Position numbers and translations under genes: made by a program. A stretch of 64,000 nucleotides of DNA from assembly GCF_026341515.1 (NCBI RefSeq), contig NZ_JAPEOK010000004.1, forward strand, positions 31,015 through 95,014, read 5' to 3'. The notes beneath the pieces are model-generated. The model did not search any database and was not told where the DNA came from. It worked only from the letters and a program-made list of their open reading frames with translations. The stretch is from Streptomyces sp. NBC_00878 (lineage in GTDB: Bacteria > Actinomycetota > Actinomycetes > Streptomycetales > Streptomycetaceae). Shown here in pieces: positions 15,415 to 23,237 of this stretch (positions within the stretch are counted from its first letter, which is position 1; each line of letters starts with the position of its first letter).

Positions 15415-16494
15415 TCAGGCGGCCGACTCCGTGACCGTGTCGTCCGTGGCGTCCGTGCCGGCTATCGCGTTCCCGTCGTCGACCTGATGGTCGGGGGACG
15501 TCGCCCACCGATAGGTGAGCTCATGCAGCGTCTGAACCCCCCACAGGGCCTTCAACGCCGTGATCTCGTCGGTGAGTTTGCGCGGTGACATGCCCAGGCG
15601 GGTGGCGGTGAGGCGTTGCTGGATACCGGCCGCGACGTCCCGCAGGATCGCCCGCTGCAACGCGGTCGTACGGATCCCTCCCCCGGGCTGTGAGACGGCG
15701 TCCACGGCCCGTACACCGGCCCGGCAGCGCAGTTCTCCGTGCCACGGTGACGCCCGATGCCACGCCTCATCGAACACCGCGGCGACGAAGGCGACCAGGG
15801 CGCGGTCGGTGACGTACCAGGCCGCGTGCGGCGGGGAGCCCTCCACCACATGGTCGGTGATGAACGCGTGCTTCCTGTCGACGACGATGCAGCGTTCGAA
15901 CGGCGCCACCAACGTCCGGTAGGAGGCACCCCGCCCGGACATGATGTGCGCGCCCTCCGCGGTCACCGGATGGTCCCGCACCGTGTCCCGGTACAACGTC
16001 CGCAGCACCACGCCGCGTTCGAGCGCGCTGGTGTCGCGGTCGACGGAACGGTTCTGCAGGTTCTTCGTCCTCGGCCCGCCCGGCTGAGCCGCCAGGATCT
16101 CGTGCTCCGCCGAACCCACCACGTCGTCCAGGCGGGCGTTCACCATCGCCGGCGCGTCCAGGAACTCACTGCCGCCGCCGGCCCGCCACTGCGACGCCTC
16201 ATAGTGCACCGCCAGCCGCTCCGACAGATCCGGCATCGCCTTCAGACGGGCGACACGCCGTTCAGCCTCCTCGATCTCCTCCCGGACTTTCCGCTGAGCA
16301 ACCTTGACCGGATCCAGGACGACAGGTACGTGCGGGCGGTCCGGATCGAATCCGACAGCCCCCCATTCCACGAGTTCGTCGAAATGTTTCTTGCTTTCGT
16401 CCGGGACCTTTTCCTGACGGGCGATCAATCCGTATACGCGGACCGCATCCGCCGACAAAAAGCCTCTGTCACCAGGTGTGTTACCTGTGGCCAA
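15415..16494 (-). CDS. LuxR/TrmB-like HTH regulator, 359 aa
   Basis: The TTG start at 16494 has GGGGGAG 7 nt upstream. Residues about 10-70 form a winged helix (LSADAVRVYGLIARQEKVP). The middle, about 150-270, resembles the phospholipase-D-like core found in actinobacterial TrmB/LuxR hybrid regulators (HIMSGRGASYRTLVAPFERC, AWYVTDRALVAFVAAVFDEA). The C-terminal 70 residues form a LuxR-type helix-turn-helix (LQRAILRDVAAGIQQRLTAT, LGMSPRKLTDEITALKAL). It is divergent from a secreted peptide gene 271 bp away. In that context it may respond to the peptide, which is inference. Confidence 0.7.
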   Translation of the reverse strand: MATGNTPGDRGFLSADAVRVYGLIARQEKVPDESKKHFDELVEWGAVGFDPDRPHVPVVLDPVKVAQRKVREEIEEAERRVARLKAMPDLSERLAVHYEASQWRAGGGSEFLDAPAMVNARLDDVVGSAEHEILAAQPGGPRTKNLQNRSVDRDTSALERGVVLRTLYRDTVRDHPVTAEGAHIMSGRGASYRTLVAPFERCIVVDRKHAFITDHVVEGSPPHAAWYVTDRALVAFVAAVFDEAWHRASPWHGELRCRAGVRAVDAVSQPGGGIRTTALQRAILRDVAAGIQQRLTATRLGMSPRKLTDEITALKALWGVQTLHELTYRWATSPDHQVDDGNAIAGTDATDDTVTESAA

Positions 16495-16644
16495 CGATCT
16501 GCTCCCCCATCAGAACCCTGATCAACTGCGAGTCTCCGCAATGCGCACACGCGCACCCGCAAAAGTACAAAACCGTAACTCCGATACGGCAGCCTATCCG
16601 TGGGGCGTCCCCCGGCGCCGGTACTCCGCATCCTCCCCACCACC

Positions 16645-16672
16645 TACGGTGTGTCTACTGCCAGCACACACC
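16645..16672 (+). promoter_or_regulatory. Possible promoter/operator of the secreted peptide gene
   Basis: A TACGGT -10-like box (16645-16650) overlaps an inverted repeat GGTGTGT (16648-16654) / ACACACC (16666-16672). No clear -35 box is present. The repeat lies between the divergent regulator and the peptide gene and could be bound by that regulator. Confidence 0.35.
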
Positions 16673-16765
16673 ACGGGGGTGAGGACTCGCAGCAGGATGC
16701 GCAGCACCACAAGCCGGGGCCGCCCCACAATCATGTACCGGACATGACGAAAGGATCCCCTGACT

Positions 16766-16963
16766 GTGAAGCCCGTACGACGCGCACTCGCAGCCCTCGC
16801 CCTCACCGCGGCCGCCGTACTCACCCTGGCCGGTGTCGACGGAACCGCCACACCGCCGGACACCGCATGGGGAGCCGCCACCACAACCGCCGACCCGGCC
16901 ACGCCGCCCGCCGACGAGCCCACCGGGCCGGCCGTCACACCCCTCGACACCGCATGGGGATAA
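16766..16963 (+). CDS. Small secreted peptide with two TPxDTAWG repeats, 65 aa
   Basis: GTG 16766 follows GAAAGGATC. Residues 1-27 are a clear signal peptide (KPVRR, then a LAALALTAAAVLTLAG core). The exported part has no cysteine but carries two copies of one motif, TPPDTAWG in the middle and TPLDTAWG at the very C-terminus, joined by a Thr/Pro/Ala linker. At DNA level GACACCGCATGGGG is repeated at both. It has its own terminator at 16981 and sits opposite an HTH regulator. A short exported precursor with repeats ending at the C-terminus resembles a pheromone-type precursor. No family name is assigned. Confidence 0.65.
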   Translation: MKPVRRALAALALTAAAVLTLAGVDGTATPPDTAWGAATTTADPATPPADEPTGPAVTPLDTAWG

Positions 16964-16980
16964 CCCCCAGCCTGTAGACC

Positions 16981-17012
16981 GCCCGGCAGGTCGCCCCCAG
17001 CGCCTGCCGGGC
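16981..17012 (+). terminator. Hairpin terminator of the peptide gene
   Basis: GCCCGGCAGG (16981-16990) pairs perfectly with 17003-17012 around a 12-nt loop, 18 nt after the peptide stop. Confidence 0.7.
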
Positions 17013-17064
17013 CCCGGGCCGGGCCGGGGGAAGGCCTCGCCGAAACTGCGGCAGCGTAGACCGC

Positions 17065-17616
17065 ATGACCCCCACCCAAGTCGAATGGCGGCCGATAGCC
17101 GAGTTCCCCTACGAGGTCAGCAACCACGGCCGCGTCCGACGTTCCACCGGCGGCAGTAACTGCACGAAGCCTGGACGCGTCTTGAAGGGTTCCGTCGACC
17201 GCTACGGATACATAGTTGTCCGGCTGTCCCGGAACGGCCAGGTGCACGACCGCAAGGTCCACCGGCTGGTCTGCGAAGCCTTCCATGGCCCTTCAGAGCT
17301 GCAAGTCCGCCACTTGGACGGGAACCGCAGCAACAATACTGTGGCCAACCTGCTGTGGGGCACGGCAGGTGAAAACGCTGCCGACCGTGACCTGCACGGT
17401 ACGCATCGGCGAGGGGAGCGCAGCCCCCGAGCCAAGCTGACTAACCGGCAGGTTGCCCAGATCAGGAGGGAACACGCGCGGGCCCGGGTGGGACGCCAGA
17501 GAGTTCCTCGTGGCTGGCTACCCGTGGTTGCCGATCATTACGGCCTCACCATTCACGGCCTGGCCACGATCCTTTACCACAACGGATACGCAGATCAGGG
17601 AGCGGCCCAACCATGA
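17065..17616 (+). CDS. NUMOD4/HNH homing endonuclease, 183 aa
   Basis: Residues 5-50 carry the NUMOD4 start (VEWRPIAEFPYEVSNHGRVR). The HNH core follows (VHRLVCEAFHG, then VRHLDGNRSNNTVANLLWGT and ENAADRD), which is the classic free-standing phage homing endonuclease pattern. The C-terminal part is a helix-turn-helix recognition segment (KLTNRQVAQIRREHA, ADHYGLTIHGLATIL). Such enzymes cut DNA at a cognate allele lacking them. The ATG at 17065 has a poor ribosome site. Its stop overlaps the next ATG. Confidence 0.85.
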   Translation: MTPTQVEWRPIAEFPYEVSNHGRVRRSTGGSNCTKPGRVLKGSVDRYGYIVVRLSRNGQVHDRKVHRLVCEAFHGPSELQVRHLDGNRSNNTVANLLWGTAGENAADRDLHGTHRRGERSPRAKLTNRQVAQIRREHARARVGRQRVPRGWLPVVADHYGLTIHGLATILYHNGYADQGAAQP

Positions 17617-17984
17617 CCAAGACCGTGGCAGTGGACTTCGACAAAGTGATCCACGCATACAGTAAGGGATGGCAGGACGGCACTATCTACGACCCGCCCC
17701 TCCCCGGCGCCCTCGAAGGTCTCACCGCCCTGATGGAGACGTACGCCGTGTTCATCCACACCACCCGCGACGCCGCCTCTGTGGCCTCGTGGCTGGCCGA
17801 CCGGGGCTTCGACACCGTCGTCGACGTCGAAGGCCCCAAGCACCCGAAGCGCGAGTTCTGGAACGAACAAGATGCCCTCCTGGTCACCGACCGCAAGCTG
17901 CCGGCCGTCGCGTACATCGACGACCGCGCCATCCGCTTCCAGCACTGGGAGCAGGCCCTCCACGACATCGGCAATGTGACCTGA
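17613..17984 (+). CDS. HAD-like phosphatase family protein, 123 aa
   Basis: HAD motif I is near the N-terminus (VAVDFDKVIHAY, with the DxD pair), motif II is HTTRDAASVASWLAD, and a late acidic motif is AYIDDRAIRF. The pattern matches short phage HAD proteins related to polynucleotide 3'-phosphatases. The usual Gly after the second Asp is Lys here. At 123 residues it lacks a cap domain. ATG 17613 overlaps the endonuclease stop. The substrate is not known. Confidence 0.75.
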   Translation: MTKTVAVDFDKVIHAYSKGWQDGTIYDPPLPGALEGLTALMETYAVFIHTTRDAASVASWLADRGFDTVVDVEGPKHPKREFWNEQDALLVTDRKLPAVAYIDDRAIRFQHWEQALHDIGNVT

Positions 17985-18457
17985 TGGCCCGCATCTCCGC
18001 ATCGCCATCCCCGTACGTCCGCCTGCGCCGACGGCCGGACGACGACCGGCTGTACGTGACCAGTAACGGCAGCACCGAAGCCGGCTACCTAGCCGAGGCC
18101 TCCATCCAGTACAGCGTCGGAGACGTGCCGCTCCTGCACTTCGAACTCGAGGAGCACCCATCCGACTTGTACGGCGACGGCATCGACGCCGCCCGGCACG
18201 ACATCAGTGTCGACCGGATCCTCCTTCACGACTTGCAGGAACTGTCCAAGTCCGTCCGGTCTCACGAGCATCCGTTCCACGCTCTGCTCAAGGTCCTGGA
18301 CCAGGTCCGCCCGTATCTGAGTGAGGCGATGCCGCCGTGCGGGCACGAGGACGTCATCGACACCAGCACCCTGGGCGACGCGACCAGCCGCGGCATGTGC
18401 GTGTGGTGTCCGGTGGACATGATCCTACTGAACGACGAATGGATGCCTTCCTCCTGA
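17984..18457 (+). CDS. Unknown protein, 157 aa
   Basis: ATG 17984 overlaps the previous TGA. The protein is soluble, with a strand-rich first half (YVRLRRRPDDDRLYVTSNG) and a helical middle (LLHDLQELSKSVRSHEH, LLKVLDQVRPYLSEAM). A C-terminal Cys/His set (PPCGHEDV, GMCVWCPVDM) probably forms a zinc ribbon. It ends this rightward group and faces three hairpins. Confidence 0.6.
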   Translation: MARISASPSPYVRLRRRPDDDRLYVTSNGSTEAGYLAEASIQYSVGDVPLLHFELEEHPSDLYGDGIDAARHDISVDRILLHDLQELSKSVRSHEHPFHALLKVLDQVRPYLSEAMPPCGHEDVIDTSTLGDATSRGMCVWCPVDMILLNDEWMPSS

Positions 18458-18578
18458 ACGCCTGCGTCCGCGCCTGTGGTCGTGGGAGGCTTGCCGGGTT
18501 GCTGATGCGGTTCATCCCCCGTGGCCGTATCGGCTGACACTGCCCGGACCGCGATCCGCAAATTGCGCCTGGGGTTCT

Positions 18579-18782
18579 TGTGGCCCGCGTCTCTGGGGAG
18601 ACCGGGCCACAGGCATGTCCGGGTACCGGACCACAACACAAAGAAGCGGCCCGCCATCCCCAGGGGTACGGGGGACGGAGAGCCGCTTCACCATTGACGA
18701 ACCACACCGTACGGGACACCACCGATAACCAGCCCCCGAACGCACGAAACGGCCCACCAGTCCAAGTAGGACCAGTGGGCCG
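18579..18782. terminator. Three hairpins between converging operons
   Basis: The 356-bp gap 18458-18813 has no gene. It holds three stem-loops. The first is TGTGGCCCG/CGGGCCACA (18579-18587 with 18603-18611) with an inner GTCTC/GAGAC. The second is GAAGCGGC/GCCGCTTC (18643-18650 with 18682-18689). The third is CGGCCCAC/GTGGGCCG (18750-18757 with 18775-18782). Together they can stop both converging transcripts. Confidence 0.65.
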
Positions 18783-18813
18783 CAACGGGTGCCCCCCAGG
18801 CGGAAATGCCACG

Positions 18814-19428
18814 CTACGCCTTCCGCACGTACGGCGGGAACACCCTGGCCACCCGCTCAGCCAAATCCGCCGCAGCACGATCATCACGCCCATGCCGGCG
18901 CCCCGACTCCAACAGCATTGACACCATCTGCGCCGGACTGACCACCCACACCGGGCCCGGGAACTCCGCAGCAGACGCCTTCAACACCCCGCCCGTCACC
19001 TGCGATCCGTGCACCACCACCAGCGGCCACACCGCATCCGCAGGAAGCGACAGCCGCTGAGCAGCCCTCCGCGCGTACGAGGCGACCTTCTCTATCTGCT
19101 GGTGCCGGTCCTCCGTCCCGCAGTGCACCCGATCACGGACCAGCCACGTCGGCTTCTGCGCGTGCCACTGCTTCGAATCGACGATCACCACGCCCGTTCC
19201 GCCCGGCGCGGTCAGCACATGGTCCAGATCAGCCGTAGATCCGGGTAACGCCCGGCGGTGCACGATCAGCCACCCGGACGCGAGAAGCGGCTGCAGCATC
19301 GCCCTGGTGGCAGCTTCACCACGGTCGCCTATCTTCTGCCGTTGGGCCCGCGCCCAGGCGTGTGGATCGACACGAGGCTTCCACCAGGCACGCAGGCGCC
19401 TCCACACGGCTCCCATCAGACGGTTCAC
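18814..19428 (-). CDS. NERD-domain (nuclease-related) protein, 204 aa
   Basis: GTG 19428 overlaps the upstream TGA. After a basic N-terminus (VWRRLRAWWKPRVDPHAW) comes a NERD domain at about residues 30-140: GDRGEAATRAMLQPLL, the active-site-like ADLDHVLTAPGGTGVVIVDS and KQWHAQKP, then WPLVVVHGSQVTGG. NERD is a member of the restriction-endonuclease-like fold and is predicted to cut DNA. The Asp and DSK residues expected for catalysis are present. It is the last gene of a leftward operon, followed by hairpins. A role in DNA processing or exclusion is inferred. Confidence 0.75.
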   Translation of the reverse strand: MNRLMGAVWRRLRAWWKPRVDPHAWARAQRQKIGDRGEAATRAMLQPLLASGWLIVHRRALPGSTADLDHVLTAPGGTGVVIVDSKQWHAQKPTWLVRDRVHCGTEDRHQQIEKVASYARRAAQRLSLPADAVWPLVVVHGSQVTGGVLKASAAEFPGPVWVVSPAQMVSMLLESGRRHGRDDRAAADLAERVARVFPPYVRKA

Positions 19429-19715
19429 CGGACGTCTCCCGTCTGCTCCAGCCACGCCCCGAGAGACTCGTACACCTGACGCACCTGCGATCGGCTCAGA
19501 ACAGCGTCGTCCTGGTTCACCGACAGGCGCAACCAAGGCCACGGCGTCCCGTCCTCCGGCTGGTCGTCCCGGCCGTCACGGGTGATGTGCGACGGAACCT
19601 CGGCCAGCTGAACGACACCGCCCTTCGGGTCGTCCTCGGACGGCAGAATGTGCGATCCCCGGTACGCGCACGGCGGATCGTCCTCCAAGTCCATGATCGT
19701 GCCCCACACGCTCAC
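19425..19715 (-). CDS. Unknown protein, 96 aa
   Basis: GTG 19715 overlaps the upstream stop (GTGA), a better fit than the in-frame ATG at 19730. The stop overlaps the NERD start. The protein is acidic and has a C-terminal helix (RSQVRQVYESLGAWLEQTG). The N-terminus has a strand pattern (SVWGTIMDLEDDPPCAYRG). The same helix style is seen in actinophage proteins of unknown function. No domain named. Confidence 0.6.
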   Translation of the reverse strand: MSVWGTIMDLEDDPPCAYRGSHILPSEDDPKGGVVQLAEVPSHITRDGRDDQPEDGTPWPWLRLSVNQDDAVLSRSQVRQVYESLGAWLEQTGDVR

Positions 19716-20365
19716 CGGTCCTCCCTCCACCAGCGCAGCCCCTCGGGCTCCGCACGCTCAACATCCCCATCGCGCACGGCCAGGTACCGGCAGTACGCAG
19801 CCACGCAGTCCGCGGCGTACTCGCGCTGCGGCGTCGTCATCTTCGACGTCACCCACCGCCACTTCCCCTCCAGCCACACGGTGTGCCAGGCGCCGCTCTC
19901 GGAAGTGTTCTGGCCTTCCGGGCGCAGGTCGTTCAAGCCGTCCAGTGTGACCGCCAGGACGTGAGCAGCAACACCTGCGAGGAGCACCGCATCGTCCTGC
20001 TGAACGGCCACCTGCTGCCACTTCGCGACCAGGGCGCGGGCTTGCTTGACCTGATCCTCGGCCGCTTCTGCACGCTTCCGTAGCGCTTCGGGGTCGTCGT
20101 CCTCCCTGCGGTAGCCGGGGGCGAGCATCCGCTCGTACTTCGGCCGCCACTTCTCGCACGCCTGGCACGTCACCGCGGTTCCCTCCGGCAACGGGCCCTG
20201 CATCATCGACTCCCCGCAGATCCCCGGCCCGGTCGCCCACGCGTCGAACATCTCCAGCCACGAGTACACGGCCAGATGCACGCCGTCCGGATCGTCGGAG
20301 ATGATCGTGGCGTGTACGGGGCGCAGGTAGCGGCGCGTCTTGTCGAGCTCGGTCGTTTCGCTCAC
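19712..20365 (-). CDS. Unknown protein, 217 aa
   Basis: GTG 20365 is coupled to the upstream stop. A CxxC pair occurs near residue 65 (TCQACEKWRPKYERM), followed by a long coiled helix (DDPEALRKRAEAAEDQVKQA). The C-terminus is aromatic (WHTVWLEGKWRWVTSKM) and ends with LRWWREDR. No family recognised. It lies between an HTH gene and the 96-aa gene in a run of coupled reading frames. Confidence 0.6.
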   Translation of the reverse strand: MSETTELDKTRRYLRPVHATIISDDPDGVHLAVYSWLEMFDAWATGPGICGESMMQGPLPEGTAVTCQACEKWRPKYERMLAPGYRREDDDPEALRKRAEAAEDQVKQARALVAKWQQVAVQQDDAVLLAGVAAHVLAVTLDGLNDLRPEGQNTSESGAWHTVWLEGKWRWVTSKMTTPQREYAADCVAAYCRYLAVRDGDVERAEPEGLRWWREDR

Positions 20366-20892
20366 CGGTCTCCCTCTCCCACGACGAGGCGCATGCCGCA
20401 CGTGCGGAGGATCCGGGCCGCCCACCACAGTGTGAGCACCGACCTGCCCATCAGCATCTGGTTCAGGTGCTTCGTGCTCACCTGCAGCTCCCGTGCCACC
20501 GACGCCTGCGAACGGCCGGACTTCTCGAACGCACGGCGTACCTCGGCACGCAACGATTCCGTGATCTGGTCCGCGTCGTTCTCCCGGGCTGTGTCCGGCA
20601 CCAGACTCGCGTCCACCGCAAGCAGGCGCACGCACCGCGGGCCCTTCAACCATTCCCGGACATCCGCCGTCAGCAGCGTTCCGTAGCCCTCCGAGGTGCT
20701 CTGCGTGGTGTCGGTGATGTCGCACATCTCCCCGACGAACGCGTGCGCGTCCTGCGCCCAGTAGAGCTCCGTACCCAGCCGCTCCACCTCCTCCCGCGCT
20801 TCCCGAGCGGTGAGCAGCGGATGCTCGCCGGACTCACGCAGACCGGCATAGTGACGGGCCCAACCAACCGGCCCTGAAGGCTTCTCGCTCAT
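20362..20892 (-). CDS. XRE-family HTH protein, 176 aa
   Basis: ATG 20892 overlaps the upstream TGA. The C-terminal 60 residues form a Cro/CI-type helix-turn-helix (EVRRAFEKSGRSQASVAREL, QVSTKHLNQMLMGRSVLTLW). The N-terminal 110 residues are an unassigned domain (HYAGLRESGEHPLLTAREAR, ELYWAQDAHAFVGEM). Having the HTH at the C-terminus is common in phage regulators of this type. A repressor or early-gene regulator role is inferred. Confidence 0.75.
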   Translation of the reverse strand: MSEKPSGPVGWARHYAGLRESGEHPLLTAREAREEVERLGTELYWAQDAHAFVGEMCDITDTTQSTSEGYGTLLTADVREWLKGPRCVRLLAVDASLVPDTARENDADQITESLRAEVRRAFEKSGRSQASVARELQVSTKHLNQMLMGRSVLTLWWAARILRTCGMRLVVGEGDR

Positions 20893-21383
20893 CGTTGCCC
20901 CTCCCCAGCCAGGATCCGTACGCACAGATCGCAGTGGCAGCGCGCCCGGTCGCAAGCGTTGGCGGCCACCCACGACCGGTAGTGCCCTTGCGCGAGTTCG
21001 TCCGCGGTTCCGCCGGCGACCTTCCCGCCCAGAGCAATCCCCAGCGCCCCCTGAAGGCCCTGTACCTCCCCGGTGGTCATCACCCACTGATCGGTCAGCA
21101 CCAGGCCCTCGGATGCGGCACGGATTGTCTGAAGGTGCGTGTTCCTACGGTGGAGCTCCCGCGTCAGCGCGTACACGACCGGGCTCTTCGCCGGATCCTC
21201 GGGCTCCGGAGGGCTGTAGTCCTTCCAGTCGTAGCGCACCCACAGCAGCATCCAGCCGCGCATCGACAACACCCGCCGCACCGGCTCGTACGGCTTTGAC
21301 CGGGCCAGCGTCACCTTGACCGCCTCCGGGTTCTGCCGCTCCCACACGCACAGCCGGACGCCCGGCCACACAGGGATACGCAT
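20889..21383 (-). CDS. Unknown protein, 164 aa
   Basis: ATG 21383 overlaps the upstream TGA. It begins with a beta-rich segment (MRIPVWPGVRLCVWERQ), contains a Trp-rich patch (RGWMLLWVRYDWKDYSPPEP) and ends with a Cys/His cluster (CDRARCHCDLCVRIL) that should bind a metal. No family recognised. Confidence 0.6.
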   Translation of the reverse strand: MRIPVWPGVRLCVWERQNPEAVKVTLARSKPYEPVRRVLSMRGWMLLWVRYDWKDYSPPEPEDPAKSPVVYALTRELHRRNTHLQTIRAASEGLVLTDQWVMTTGEVQGLQGALGIALGGKVAGGTADELAQGHYRSWVAANACDRARCHCDLCVRILAGEGQR

Positions 21384-21835
21384 CAGGCGCCTCCCGCTAC
21401 GACGGCGGCTGCCACGGCGATCCAGCCCTTGTGCCACGCCTGATCCATCAGCGGTCCCGCGCCCGGATCCTTGGCCAGCCAGGGCTCGTGCCCGGCCCAG
21501 CGCGCGAACCGGACCAACCTGGTTGACGGCCCCTCCTCCTGCCACCGGCCACCAGACCGGTCCGCGACGTAGTGCGTGACCGCAGACACCGCCAGCCCAG
21601 CGGTCGCGCGCCGCCAGTCCAGCCCAAGCCTGAGGCGCCGGTTCACGGCCGCCACAGCGAGGGCCTGCGTCGCCGTGTAGGAGGCGACGTGCCTGGCGCA
21701 CGCCACCCTGCCCTCGCGTCCGTGGCCGCCCTTCGCGACCGCATCCTTGTCCTGCTGGACCCAGTAGTCCGCGACCTCGTGCGAGGCCGTCAACGCCGCG
21801 TACACCGCGGCGAACTGCGCTGAACGGCTGGTCAT
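21383..21835 (-). CDS. Streptomyces phage/plasmid-type membrane-associated protein, 150 aa
   Basis: ATG 21835 follows TGAGGAG. The pattern (AQFAAVYAALTASHEVADYW, VQQDKDAVAKGG, ATQALAVAAVNRRLRLGL, GLAVSAVTHYVADR) recurs in Streptomyces phage and plasmid proteins. It contains hydrophobic helices with conserved His and Asp (SHEVADYW, THYVADR), suggesting a membrane protein of the DUF3307 type, though I cannot confirm that assignment. The C-terminus carries WHKGWIAVAAAVVAGG, another hydrophobic helix. Function unknown. Confidence 0.65.
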   Translation of the reverse strand: MTSRSAQFAAVYAALTASHEVADYWVQQDKDAVAKGGHGREGRVACARHVASYTATQALAVAAVNRRLRLGLDWRRATAGLAVSAVTHYVADRSGGRWQEEGPSTRLVRFARWAGHEPWLAKDPGAGPLMDQAWHKGWIAVAAAVVAGGA

Positions 21836-21843
21836 GCTGCTCC

Positions 21844-22089
21844 TCATGGTTGGGTTGACGTGCTGGTTTGCAGATCGTGCAAACGGCCTTGACGCGGCCA
21901 TCGGGACTGCTTCGGCTCCCAGGTGTCGGGGCCGGGGATGGTGCGTACGGGCCGGCCGTGATGGCGGGTGGGCCAGATACGGCCGACGGTCTTGCGGGGG
22001 CATACGGGTCGGCCGTGCTGGTACAGGCGTCCGCGCGGGGTGAGGGCGACACGACGACCGCAGGACGGGCAGGTCAGACGGATCGTCAC
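21844..22089 (-). CDS. Small zinc-ribbon protein, 81 aa
   Basis: GTG 22089 overlaps the upstream TGA. The N-terminus has a Cys pair (IRLTCPSCGRRVAL) and a third Cys further on (RPVCPRKTVGR), fitting a zinc ribbon. The rest is basic (RIWPTRHHGRPVRTIPG). A nucleic-acid-binding role is inferred. It lies 8 bp upstream of the 150-aa gene. Confidence 0.6.
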   Translation of the reverse strand: MTIRLTCPSCGRRVALTPRGRLYQHGRPVCPRKTVGRIWPTRHHGRPVRTIPGPDTWEPKQSRWPRQGRLHDLQTSTSTQP

Positions 22090-22298
22090 GGTGCGACCCC
22101 CTTGCGATGCCGGGCCGGCGGCCGGGCGACGGGTCTGGCCCGTCTGAACTCCACGAGGCGTTCCAGCACGTCGGCTATCAGGCTGCACGCGACGCAGGAG
22201 GCGATGAACACCCAGTACGGCATCTGCCATTGGCCGGTGGTCAGGTACCAGCCGAGTCCGGAGGCTGCTCCGAGAACGCCGGCGATCAGGTAGTACAC
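22086..22298 (-). CDS. Small membrane protein, 70 aa
   Basis: It starts at GTG 22298, with GGGAGGC upstream. Two transmembrane helices are clear (YYLIAGVLGAASGLGWYLT and PYWVFIASCVACSLIADVL), followed by a basic cytoplasmic tail (FRRARPVARPPARHRKG). The positive-inside pattern puts both ends in the cytoplasm. It is the first gene of the operon running to 18814. Function unknown. Confidence 0.65.
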   Translation of the reverse strand: MYYLIAGVLGAASGLGWYLTTGQWQMPYWVFIASCVACSLIADVLERLVEFRRARPVARPPARHRKGVAP

Positions 22299-22386
22299 GG
22301 GGCCTCCCAGGGGGCGGGATGTGACAGCGGGTTACGTGGTGCGGGTGTCGACCCCGCGAATCAGGCATAGTTCGATCAACGTTCAG

Positions 22387-22899
22387 TCACTGTGGGTATA
22401 GAAGGCCGTGCTTCCGGGCCGCATCCACAGCCGCCATCCGCCGCTGGAAGCCCCGCGACACATGCGTCACACCCAGCCGCCGATAGATCTCAGACAGGCG
22501 AGACGCCAGACCATCCCGGGGCATCCCGAGCCGTTCAGCGACCATCGACAGCGGCTCCCCGCCCGCAACCGCCCGCAAGGCCTTCACCTGCGCATCAGTC
22601 AGGGACGGACGGCGCTCCGGGAGCTGCCACTCGTCGGACAGCAGCAGGCTCATCTCCACGCCCAACGCAGCGCAGGCCAGGACGAACACGCGGAGCGTCC
22701 CGGCGCCTGCCTCCTCGAGCCGCTTTGCGGTGTTCAGTGCGAACCCGGCGCGTCGGGCGAGTTCCGTCTGGGACCAGCCGCGGGCTTGCCGTTCGGCACG
22801 GACACGGTCGCCGATGTCGGCCAGCAGGTCGTCCCAGTCCGGGCAAGGGACGGGCCCGCCACCCTGAGGCGACGGGCCCACCTGCACCGGGGCGGTCAT
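22387..22899 (-). CDS. Two-HTH regulator (XRE plus LuxR-like), 170 aa
   Basis: Residues about 25-80 are an XRE-type helix-turn-helix (IGDRVRAERQARGWSQTELA, RRAGFALNTAKRLE). Residues about 95-150 form a second, LuxR/sigma-like helix-turn-helix (LTDAQVKALRAVAGGE, MVAERLGMPRDGLASRLSEI). ATG 22899 overlaps the stop of the next gene upstream. Two DNA-binding units in a short protein suit a phage repressor, and it is a candidate to read the shared palindrome seen in five places. That link is inference. Confidence 0.75.
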   Translation of the reverse strand: MTAPVQVGPSPQGGGPVPCPDWDDLLADIGDRVRAERQARGWSQTELARRAGFALNTAKRLEEAGAGTLRVFVLACAALGVEMSLLLSDEWQLPERRPSLTDAQVKALRAVAGGEPLSMVAERLGMPRDGLASRLSEIYRRLGVTHVSRGFQRRMAAVDAARKHGLLYPQ

Positions 22900-23237
22900 C
22901 GAGCAGGCTCCGGCACCAGAGCAACCAGCTCAGCGGCAGCGTCCTGGTCCCCCGCCACCGCACGCACGTCCAGCGGCAGCGTCGACCACACGTCACCGAG
23001 CCACTCCATCGCCCACTCGTCGGGCCGGGCAGCCTCCATGGAGGCGTACACGGTGCGCAGGGCGTCGATGAGGGGCAGGGTCTGTGCTCCGGCGTAGGCG
23101 GCCACGTTCACCGTCAACTGGGCGACCAGGTCGGCAGCACCCTCGGCACTGCCGACACGGACCGGGGTCTCCTGGACGGTTTCGGCGATCGTGCGGGCCA
23201 GCGGGGCCAGGGACTTCAACTCGAGTGCGACGGTCAC
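22896..23237 (-). CDS. Unknown protein, 113 aa
   Basis: GTG 23237 is coupled on both sides. The protein is small and helical (LAPLARTIAETVQETPV, ADLVAQLTVNVAAYAGAQ, LIDALRTVYASMEAA) with no metal or membrane motif. It is located directly upstream of the two-HTH regulator. No family recognised. Confidence 0.6.
   Translation of the reverse strand: MTVALELKSLAPLARTIAETVQETPVRVGSAEGAADLVAQLTVNVAAYAGAQTLPLIDALRTVYASMEAARPDEWAMEWLGDVWSTLPLDVRAVAGDQDAAAELVALVPEPAR

Noticed and set aside
15000..16494. The 359-aa regulator as a phage structural protein
   Set aside because: It has an HTH at both ends and a sensor-like middle, with no structural motifs.
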